Shown: positions 57,755 through 64,000 of the stretch, one piece after another
Layout: each line of letters starts with the position of its first letter
Position numbering within the stretch: position 1 is the stretch's first letter
From: Glaciecola punicea ACAM 611
GTDB taxonomy: Bacteria > Pseudomonadota > Gammaproteobacteria > Enterobacterales > Alteromonadaceae
Length of the DNA stretch: 64,000 nucleotides
Assembly (NCBI RefSeq): GCF_000252165.1
Contig: NZ_BAET01000033.1
Location: 62,001 to 126,000, forward strand
Direction of reading: 5' to 3'
Translations under genes and position numbers: made by a program
Notes under the pieces: generated by a model
Seen by the model: only the letters and a program-made list of their open reading frames with translations
Told to the model about the DNA's origin: nothing
Database searches by the model: none

Positions 57755-57928
57755 GTGTGCTCACTTATTTCTTAGCAGCGTTGTATACGCCTTTTATTGT
57801 ATCAGTTTGCAACGTAGGAAAACGCAGAAAATTGGTATACACTATTATTATTACGTAAATAAACATGTAGATACAGCTAGTGTTGAGCATGCTTCATCAT
57901 TTTATCAGTAAAGGTTAGCACTAATAAT

Positions 57929-58954
57929 ATGGATACTCTTGTAAGCTTCGGCCAGCTATTTCTAGGGGGCTTTCAAACCCCAACCTTGGGTTTTTTATTG
58001 GGCGGTATGTTCATGGCAGCCATGGGGAGTCGCTTAAGTATTCCCGACCAAGTATACAAGTTTATTGTGTTTGTACTGTTGATGAAAATAGGGCTGCGCG
58101 GCGGCATGGAAATTCGAAATGCGAATTTGGCTGAGCTCTTACTGCCCGCTTTTTTTGCCGTGCTAATTGGCATTATTATTGTGTACGGTGGCAAAGTGGC
58201 ACTATCAAAACTTCCCGGTATTCGCCCTGTCGACGCTATTGCAACCGCAGGACTTTTTGGCGCCGTTTCTGCGTCAACTTTTGCCGCAGCAATGCTACAT
58301 TTAGACGACATTGGCATGGAATATGAGGCTTGGGTATCGGCGCTATACCCCTTCATGGATATTACCGCCTTGGTGCTCGCCATTGTATTAGCAAGGCTAG
58401 TCACTCAAAAAGAGGACAAAGCGAATGACAAGGAGGCACCAAAACACAAGCGCAAAGACATTAACATTCAAGCAATAGTGGTAGACAGTTTACGTGGATC
58501 TGCGCTGTCAGCGCTTATTCTAGGCTTACTATTAGGCCTACTAACCAAGCCAGAGCCTGTATATGAGAGTTTCTATAACCCTGTATTTCGTGGATTTTTG
58601 TCGATTCTCATGGTGATTATGGGTATAGAAGCTTGGCAGCGATTGAGTGAACTTCGCCGAGTTGCTCATTGGTATGCGGTGTATGCGGTTATTGCACCTC
58701 TTATGCACGGCGCCATTGCCTTTGGTTTTGGCGCTATAGCGCATCATTTAACCGGCTTTAGCCCCGGCGGTGTAGTGTTGCTGGCGATACTTGCGGCTTC
58801 AAGCTCAGATATTTCAGGGCCACCGACGCTGCGCGCGGGTATTCCTACCGCAAACCCTTCCGCCTTTATTGGCTCGTCTACCAGTATCGGCACACCCATT
58901 TGTATTGCCATAGGTATCCCCCTGTTCACCGAATTAGCCAAGGTTGTTTTTTAA
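57929..58954 (+). CDS. sbtA: Sodium-dependent bicarbonate transporter SbtA
   Basis: SbtA-family permeases take up bicarbonate with sodium; they are best known from cyanobacteria but also occur in marine heterotrophs. The 341-residue protein has about ten membrane helices in two repeats, beginning FQTPTLGFLLGGMFMAAMGS, with GLFGAVSASTFAAAM in the first half and the conserved ILAASSSDISGPPTLRAGIP in the second. A short charged cytoplasmic loop (KEDKANDKEAPKHKRKD) lies near 165. The PII-like gene that follows after 23 bases fits the SbtA-SbtB pair. Role here is probably supply of bicarbonate for carboxylation. Confidence 0.9.
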   Translation: MDTLVSFGQLFLGGFQTPTLGFLLGGMFMAAMGSRLSIPDQVYKFIVFVLLMKIGLRGGMEIRNANLAELLLPAFFAVLIGIIIVYGGKVALSKLPGIRPVDAIATAGLFGAVSASTFAAAMLHLDDIGMEYEAWVSALYPFMDITALVLAIVLARLVTQKEDKANDKEAPKHKRKDINIQAIVVDSLRGSALSALILGLLLGLLTKPEPVYESFYNPVFRGFLSILMVIMGIEAWQRLSELRRVAHWYAVYAVIAPLMHGAIAFGFGAIAHHLTGFSPGGVVLLAILAASSSDISGPPTLRAGIPTANPSAFIGSSTSIGTPICIAIGIPLFTELAKVVF

Positions 58955-58977
58955 CGACACCCGCATAAAGGAAAATC

Positions 58978-59292
58978 ATGAAACATAAAGCCACGCTACT
59001 ATCTATAATGACCGAAAAGGTCTTTGAAGAGAATATTCTAGAAGTGCTTGAGCAAGAGGGCGCAAAGGGCTACACCATTTTTGAAGGCGGAGGCAACGGC
59101 TCGTTTCACCTGCATCCAGCACAGCATGCATCCATGGTAGACGAATTTAGGATCGTGAAAATAGAGGTCATCGTATTGAGTACTGATACCGCTAATAAAA
59201 TTGCTAAACGCTTAATGGAAGAATGCTTTAACGAGCAGCCGGGTATTGTCAGCTTAAGCGACGTACAAATATTCAGAGCGCAAAAGTTTTAA
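58978..59292 (+). CDS. PII-like signalling protein (SbtB family)
   Basis: This 104-residue protein has the PII ferredoxin-like fold: VFEENILEVLEQEGAKGYTI, EGGGNGSFHLHP in place of the T-loop, and VKIEVIVLSTDTANKIAKRL. In cyanobacteria SbtB binds adenine nucleotides, cAMP and c-di-AMP and gates SbtA. The C-terminal CGPxGC motif of cyanobacterial SbtB is absent; the protein ends VQIFRAQKF. It is 23 bases behind sbtA and so co-expressed. I infer that it regulates the transporter; the ligand is not known. Confidence 0.85.
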   Translation: MKHKATLLSIMTEKVFEENILEVLEQEGAKGYTIFEGGGNGSFHLHPAQHASMVDEFRIVKIEVIVLSTDTANKIAKRLMEECFNEQPGIVSLSDVQIFRAQKF

Positions 59293-59386
59293 CGCATTAT
59301 ACTTAGAAAATGATGAAGCAGGCCGAGAAGTGCTAAGCGCATTGCATAAAGCATCACTGGCGAATAAAGCGCTTGAGCAAAGCTAG
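59291..59386 (+). pseudogene. Short C-terminal relic after sbtB
   Basis: A 32-codon frame to TAG 59384-59386 reads LENDEAGREVLSALHKASLA and ends KALEQS, without a start codon. The pattern DEAGREVLSAL resembles the C-terminal helix of PhnD-like substrate-binding proteins. It may be the end of a deleted gene. The assignment is weak. Confidence 0.25.
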
Positions 59387-59462
59387 ACGTATAAAGTTTG
59401 ATTCAATTCTTAAACGGTTTATCTTGTTTAAGAAGGCTAGCGCGCAATAGACGAAGATCACG

Positions 59463-60575
59463 GTGACCATGTTTACTCAAATTAAAGCATTTATTAATCC
59501 TCGTAAAAATACGAATATCACGCAGGTGCAAGACTTTCAGCAAAAACATTTGCCCACTTTGTGGCTGCTGGGCAAAACTGGTGCGGGCAAGTCGTCGCTT
59601 ATTCAATCCGTCACAGGCCTGTCGTGTGTGGAAATAGGCAATGGTTTTGAACCCTGTACGGTAAGCGCTCACGCCTACGATTTTCCGCAAGACAAACCAA
59701 TAATGCGATTTTTAGACACGCGCGGCCTAGGCGAAGCTAACTACGACCCCAAAGAAGATTTAGCCGAAATGGCTAAGCAAGGCAATGCGGTTGTAGTGTT
59801 AATGAGAGCTGAAGAGCCAGAACAAAGCGCAGTCTTAGCGGCTTTAAAACAGATTAGAAAAGATAAAAACATACGCCACTTACTCCTTGTTCATAGCGCA
59901 GTTTTGCTCAGTAGCGACAGCGATAGGGCACGTCAAGTCGCTTTTAATGAGGAGCAGGTGCGAGGTGTTTGGGATAAAGACTTTAGTACGGTGAGTGTAG
60001 ATTTTGAAGTCCCCAGCGGGGGTATCTATAACGAGGACTTGTTGCTGTCTGAAATAAGCAATATATTACCGCTTGTTGGTTTATTGATTAACGATAAAGC
60101 CCACTGCACCATGGAAAGCAATAACTTTGCACAGGTTCAAAAAGAAGTTCTTTGGTACTGTGGTAGTGCCGCAGCGAGTGATTTAATTCCTGCTATTGGC
60201 TTGGTGTCGGTCCCCGCTATTCAAGCCAAAATGTTGCATAGCTTAGCCAAACAGTACGACCTAGTATTCAACACGCAAACTTTTGGTGAGTTAATTGGGT
60301 CTTTGGGCAGTAGCTTTGCTCTTAGCTATTCGACCAAACTTGGGGCAAGGCAGTTAATCAAGTTTATTCCCGTTTATGGGCAAACGGTGGGAGCAATTGC
60401 CGCTGCGTCTATGAGCTTTGCGACCACCTATGGCTTAGGGCGCGTTGCCTGCTATTACTTCTATCGTAAACAAAAAGGGGAAGACGTATCGCCAGAAAAA
60501 ATGCAGGACTTGTACAAAAAGGCCTTCAAAAAAGGCAAAGCAGCAGCCAATTATGATGAAAACAGTCGGCCATGA
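59463..60575 (+). CDS. Era-like GTPase with DUF697-like membrane domain
   Basis: The 370-residue protein has a P-loop GTPase domain: LLGKTGAGKSSLIQSV (P-loop 37-45), FEPCTVSAHAYDFP as the switch I region and FLDTRGLGE (G3, 85-88). The G4 N/TKxD motif is not visible: the expected place reads LLLVHSAVLL. The C-terminal part (about 225-345) has helical, membrane-associating stretches (SDLIPAIGLVSVPAIQAKML, KFIPVYGQTVGAIAAASMSF) like YcjF/DUF697 proteins. Start GTG 59463 or ATG 59469. It overlaps the next GTPase gene by ATGA (60572-60575), so they are coupled. Function unknown. Confidence 0.75.
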   Translation: MTMFTQIKAFINPRKNTNITQVQDFQQKHLPTLWLLGKTGAGKSSLIQSVTGLSCVEIGNGFEPCTVSAHAYDFPQDKPIMRFLDTRGLGEANYDPKEDLAEMAKQGNAVVVLMRAEEPEQSAVLAALKQIRKDKNIRHLLLVHSAVLLSSDSDRARQVAFNEEQVRGVWDKDFSTVSVDFEVPSGGIYNEDLLLSEISNILPLVGLLINDKAHCTMESNNFAQVQKEVLWYCGSAAASDLIPAIGLVSVPAIQAKMLHSLAKQYDLVFNTQTFGELIGSLGSSFALSYSTKLGARQLIKFIPVYGQTVGAIAAASMSFATTYGLGRVACYYFYRKQKGEDVSPEKMQDLYKKAFKKGKAAANYDENSRP

Positions 60576-62185
60576 ATAAAATCAAACAGCTTTTTGTAGT
60601 CCTCACGAAAATGTCAGGTGGCCGCTGGGGTATCGCTGTGGTGTCTGCTGTATTGCCTGTTTTGGTATTGATTGTGTTTGCGCTGTTTCTTGCCATTAAG
60701 TACGACTATATATTGTTACTTTCGCTCATTATCGCGTTTAGCACCTTGCTTATCAGCGTGCCTTTGTTTGTTATTGCTTGCAACAATAAGAAGAAAAAAG
60801 ATGACGTTACCTTAAACACAGCGCAGGTAAGCGACGCCTTGGTAGCAAGATCACAGCAGTGGTCGCAGAACGAAGTGATTATTTGGGAAAAAACCAAACT
60901 TAAATCGCAACAGCTATTGCTAGAAAAGAATGAGTGGAGTGAGCTTGACCAAGTGGGTTTGGATATTCTGGCGTTTGTGGCAAGCGAATTTGGTAAAAAG
61001 GCGTTAGATTTTTCGATTCCAGAGGGATTACAGCTCGTTGGAGAAATAAGTCGCCGCTATAAGAACGTTATAGAAGCGCATATTCCTGGCGTTGAAATGT
61101 TAAAAGTGTCGCACTTAAAAGAAGGCTATGCGGTTTACGAGCAATATGGAGAGCTAGGCGGCAAAGCGTTAAAAATAGCTATTTGGGCAAACTATGCCAA
61201 AAACTTATACTTGAATCCCGCAAAATTTGCTGCTGACCTTATCAAAGATCAGTCCACATCGTCTATGACAAAAGGGTTGGTTGACAACATGCAAAGCCAG
61301 GCCAAGCAAGCGCTTTTAGATGAGATTGCAAGCGTGGCTATTGACCTTTATAGCGGCCGCTTTAGTTTTGAAGAAGAGGACGTGACTGCCTCAAGCATCG
61401 TAGCCAAGGATGAAACACGCTTTGCGTTAGCGCTAGAGCCAATACGTATAGTGTTTGTTGGTCAAACAAGCGCAGGGAAGTCGTCCATTATCAACCTCAT
61501 TAAAGAGCAGCTAGTAGCTGAGGTTGACGTATTACCGTCAACCGATACAGCCACTGTCTACGAGGCTGTATTAAACGACATCCCAATACGTGTGATTGAT
61601 CTGCAAGGTTTAGACGGTGACACTAGCACCCAACAGGCAATGCTTGATGAAATGACGCAAGCTGACTTGATCATGTGGGTGTTAAAAGCAAATCAGCCTG
61701 CGCGGGCGCTAGACAAAACCTTGAAAACTGCGTTTGATGCCTACTATGCAAGTAACAAAAACATCTCTCGCAAAAAAGCCGCGCTCATTGGCGTAGTTAA
61801 TCAGGTCGATAAACTTAAACCTGTTGACCAATGGCAGCCGCCATACAATATTGCAGAGCCCAACTGCGCCAAGGCGAAGATAATTAAGCAGGCGCTTGAG
61901 TTTAATCAAAAAAAATTGCACTTTGATGCTGTTGTAGCCTTGTCTATTGCACCTGACAAAGAAAGCTTTGGCGCACAAGAGCTTAAGTTCGCCATGGGTG
62001 AAGCTATCGAAAATGCGAGTAATGTGCAGCGAAACCGTCAGCGAATAGAAGCGATGGGAAAAGGCATTGCGCTTAGACAGCAAGTTAAGCGAGCGTTTCA
62101 CTCGGGTAAAAAACTGTATCCTAATATTTTAAGAAGTGCAGCACCTGACATTAGCGATTTTGTGATTAAGAAGCTTAGAAAATAA
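60572..62185 (+). CDS. Membrane-bound Era/dynamin-like GTPase
   Basis: This 537-residue protein has two N-terminal membrane helices (about 20-42 and 46-70), then a helical region with a stretch of amphipathic segments, and a C-terminal GTPase domain: VFVGQTSAGKSSIINLI (P-loop 297-305), a switch I Thr in STDTATVY, DLQGLDG (G3, 343-346) and VVNQVDKL (G4, 410-413). Placing the GTPase after a ~290-residue membrane region is unusual. It is translationally coupled to the preceding GTPase. The family likely acts in membrane or envelope processes, but I know no characterised member. Confidence 0.75.
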   Translation: MNKIKQLFVVLTKMSGGRWGIAVVSAVLPVLVLIVFALFLAIKYDYILLLSLIIAFSTLLISVPLFVIACNNKKKKDDVTLNTAQVSDALVARSQQWSQNEVIIWEKTKLKSQQLLLEKNEWSELDQVGLDILAFVASEFGKKALDFSIPEGLQLVGEISRRYKNVIEAHIPGVEMLKVSHLKEGYAVYEQYGELGGKALKIAIWANYAKNLYLNPAKFAADLIKDQSTSSMTKGLVDNMQSQAKQALLDEIASVAIDLYSGRFSFEEEDVTASSIVAKDETRFALALEPIRIVFVGQTSAGKSSIINLIKEQLVAEVDVLPSTDTATVYEAVLNDIPIRVIDLQGLDGDTSTQQAMLDEMTQADLIMWVLKANQPARALDKTLKTAFDAYYASNKNISRKKAALIGVVNQVDKLKPVDQWQPPYNIAEPNCAKAKIIKQALEFNQKKLHFDAVVALSIAPDKESFGAQELKFAMGEAIENASNVQRNRQRIEAMGKGIALRQQVKRAFHSGKKLYPNILRSAAPDISDFVIKKLRK

Positions 62186-62295
62186 AAGGCCTTTGCCGCG
62201 TTTATTTAGTCAGCTCAAGCAAGGCATATAGAAGAAGTAGTATCTTATACATTTAGTTTTTTGCCCCACTTAGCATCTTTACTGTGCTGTGATGC

Positions 62296-63291
62296 CTAGT
62301 GATTATGGTCGCTTTCTATAAAGTCATATATATTGCTAAGCACCATTGTTCTTGCCTCGTCTTGTTCAAGCAGTAACTCATGTTGTGCATTAGCCACCTT
62401 AACCAACGTGGCGTTTGCTAATTGTGCGACAAACTGAGTCATTTTCTTATTATCTACGATACGTTCTTGCTCAGCTTGAAACACCAACGTAGGCAACATA
62501 ATGCTTGATGCTTTAAGACGCAAGTCGCGCATTGCAGTAATAGCCTGCTGCATCCATGTAAAGCTAATTCCCCCCAGCTGATTCTGTGAATAAAGTGTCA
62601 TCATGTCTCGAAAAACACCGTAGCGTAACTCACTGTTTGTCAGCTTATTTTCATTAAAAGAACCAGCCTCATAGTTAGTTTGACCCCATAAATAACCTAG
62701 GGGCAAGCCAAAAAACGCTCTTATGCCTAGCACCGTTTTCACCATTAAATACGTTAAGGATTCACTTACCGGGATCAGTATGCCAAGCATTGGGGCAGTC
62801 ATCACTAATTTCGTAAATACCGTTGGATGAGCCAACACATACATGCTGCCAATTGCTCCCCCCATTGAATGGCAAAAAAGGATTTTCTGTAAGTTGCCTT
62901 GATTATTGTCAGTTAAAAGAGGATTGAGCACATTTTCGATTACTTCATGCAAATCTTCAACATAGTCATTGAAACTTTTTACATAGCCTATGTGGGGATT
63001 TGGGAGCAAACGAGTAGATTGGCCCTGTCCTTGATGATCAAGCATAAATACCGTGTACCCGTTTTGGTACAGCTCGTAGATAAACTCCGCATATTTTACT
63101 AGAGATTCTGAACGGCCTTGTGAGATAACAATACACTTGCTGGCCGATGCATTAATCACATAACCATAGAAAGTATCTACTGCACTGCGTTGTTGCCAAA
63201 TGCCGGTGCGTACTTTCTTATTAAAAAACGCCATAAAGTCTGTCTGAGGATAGGTGCTTACCTTATTTTCAAGGCTGATATAGTAAGTCAA
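62296..63291 (-). CDS. Alpha/beta hydrolase (lysophospholipase/monoglyceride lipase type)
   Basis: This 331-residue hydrolase resembles PldB lysophospholipase and monoacylglycerol lipases. The nucleophile is in LFCHSMGGAIGS; MLDHQGQGQSTRL and TAPMLGI are typical. The acid and His lie in VFQAEQERIVDN and ANAQHELLLEQD. No signal peptide is obvious. Probably hydrolyses lysophospholipids or monoglycerides at the inner membrane, as inferred from family. Apparently monocistronic, with a REP-like palindrome upstream. Confidence 0.88.
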   Translation of the reverse strand: MTYYISLENKVSTYPQTDFMAFFNKKVRTGIWQQRSAVDTFYGYVINASASKCIVISQGRSESLVKYAEFIYELYQNGYTVFMLDHQGQGQSTRLLPNPHIGYVKSFNDYVEDLHEVIENVLNPLLTDNNQGNLQKILFCHSMGGAIGSMYVLAHPTVFTKLVMTAPMLGILIPVSESLTYLMVKTVLGIRAFFGLPLGYLWGQTNYEAGSFNENKLTNSELRYGVFRDMMTLYSQNQLGGISFTWMQQAITAMRDLRLKASSIMLPTLVFQAEQERIVDNKKMTQFVAQLANATLVKVANAQHELLLEQDEARTMVLSNIYDFIESDHNH

Positions 63292-63331
63292 TTGGCGTGC
63301 CTTAAAATGATGTTGAAAATAAAGGGATCGA

Positions 63332-63385
63332 TAGTAAAGGGGTCAGGTCCAATGACTAATTCAACCTGCCCCCTTTATTTTACTA
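63332..63385. repeat. REP-like interrupted palindrome
   Basis: The arms tagtaaaggggtcaggt (63332-63348) and acctgccccctttatttt with acta (63364-63385) are imperfect inverted copies around a 15-base centre. GGGGTCAGGT/ACCTG-CCCC cores of this kind are common in dispersed intergenic palindromes mobilised by REP-associated Y1 transposases. No transposase is present here. Confidence 0.5.
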
Positions 63386-63440
63386 CTAGTTCAGCTTATA
63401 TTCACCCCCCAATAAATTAGCAATAATATGGCTTACCCAA

Positions 63441-64000
63441 ATGACGAAAATTACACTGCTTGATGGCGGCATGGGACAGGAATTACTGCGCAGAAGCTCA
63501 CGTTTGGCGACGCGCTTATGGTCTGCCGATATTATGCATAATGAGCCCTCATTAGTGCGCGACCTTCACCGTGATTTTATCCTTGCCGGCGCGCGCGTTA
63601 TTACACTCAACAACTATACCGCAACCCCAGAGCGCTTAACGCGAGAAAATGTTCCCGAGCAGCTCGAGAGCCTGCATAGCGCGGCGATACGTGCAGCCAC
63701 GCAAGCGGTAGAAATTGCACAGTGCGACGGAGTCAAAATAGCAGGCTGCTTGCCCCCCTTAGTAGCAAGTTATCAGCCAGAAGTAATTTTGACTTACCCT
63801 GAAGCGCTAGCCAGCTACCGCCGCCTTGTGCAACTGCAGTATAATGCGTGCGACGTGTTTTTATGCGAAACCATGGCATCTATTGCCGAGGCCAGCGCGG
63901 CATGCACCGCGGGTGTTGAAAGTGGAAAACCTGTATGGGTTGCACTAACCGTCAGTGATAGCCACTTTGGACTGTTGCGCAGCGGCGAGTCGTTAACCAA
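63441..64000 (+). CDS. Homocysteine S-methyltransferase family protein (partial)
   Basis: Starting ATG 63441 the frame reads TKITLLDGGMGQELLRRSS, then ADIMHNEPSLVRDLHRDFIL, GARVITLNNYTA, and CDVFLCETMASIAEA, running off the right edge. These are the blocks of the homocysteine S-methyltransferase (MHT/BHMT) TIM-barrel family. The C-terminal zinc cysteines lie outside the window, so activity cannot be judged. A MetJ repressor is encoded at 18709, but I see no clear Met box here. No good ribosome binding site precedes the ATG. Confidence 0.85.
   Translation, partial: MTKITLLDGGMGQELLRRSSRLATRLWSADIMHNEPSLVRDLHRDFILAGARVITLNNYTATPERLTRENVPEQLESLHSAAIRAATQAVEIAQCDGVKIAGCLPPLVASYQPEVILTYPEALASYRRLVQLQYNACDVFLCETMASIAEASAACTAGVESGKPVWVALTVSDSHFGLLRSGESLT

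Overview
The window is a stretch of chromosomal core genome from a marine gammaproteobacterium, most likely of the Alteromonadaceae (Alteromonas/Glaciecola/Paraglaciecola type). This is inferred from gene order and protein character only. Blocks that match the E. coli layout include rppH-ptsP-lgt-thyA with divergent mutH, ftsY-ftsE-ftsX-rpoH beside rsmD, dksA-gluQ-pcnB-folK-panB-panC, tatABC-tatD, envC-gpmI facing yibN-grxC-secB-gpsA with trmL, and yihY...dtd-madA. I found no tRNA, rRNA, CRISPR array, insertion sequence, integrase or prophage.

Layout. 1-3.3 kb: the start of a receiver-GGDEF regulator cut by the window edge, a receiver relic, and an SOS-controlled umuDC pair with a good LexA box. 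3.3-11 kb: metabolic and stress genes (host-attachment-family protein, aconitase AcnA, Zn alcohol dehydrogenase, aldehyde dehydrogenase, SDR-like oxidoreductase, MAPEG protein) and a broken CurA-type reductase. 11-17.5 kb: thyA-lgt-TauE/SafE-ptsP-rppH against mutH. 17.5-25.3 kb: yihY, metJ with Met boxes, proline iminopeptidase, dtd, malonyl-ACP decarboxylase madA, a substrate-binding lipoprotein whose signal peptide is out of frame, a membrane-anchored hydrolase and an acyltransferase. 25.3-30.4 kb: rpoH, ftsXEY, rsmD. 30.5-37.8 kb: VOC protein, S9 peptidase, a Trp-rich small gene with an early stop, a DUF416 protein, MarC, PepB and SfsA.

38-44.3 kb: dksA, gluQ, pcnB, folK, panB, panC and hemB. 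44.3-47.7 kb: a GGDEF relic, then tatD, a periplasmic protein and tatCBA. 47.9-54.5 kb: an outer-membrane-barrel-like protein, a GST relic, erpA, a coiled-coil membrane protein, a deleted ClC channel, hemJ, envC and gpmI. 54.7-57.8 kb: rhodanese, grxC, secB, gpsA and trmL. 57.9-59.3 kb: a bicarbonate transporter SbtA with its PII-like partner SbtB. 59.5-62.2 kb: two translationally coupled membrane-linked GTPases, the least familiar intact module here. 62.3-64 kb: a lysophospholipase-like hydrolase and the start of a homocysteine S-methyltransferase-type gene.

The most distinctive feature is the number of decaying genes between intact operons: CurA, ClC, GST-like, GGDEF and receiver fragments, a Trp-rich protein with a stop at codon 7, and the one-base frameshift in a poly-A tract. 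They suggest ongoing erosion of dispensable genes in an otherwise conserved chromosome. The best candidates for unexplored biology are the GTPase pair and its possible link to the adjacent SbtAB genes, and the mononucleotide tract controlling the lipoprotein signal peptide. No clear new defence or mobile system is visible.
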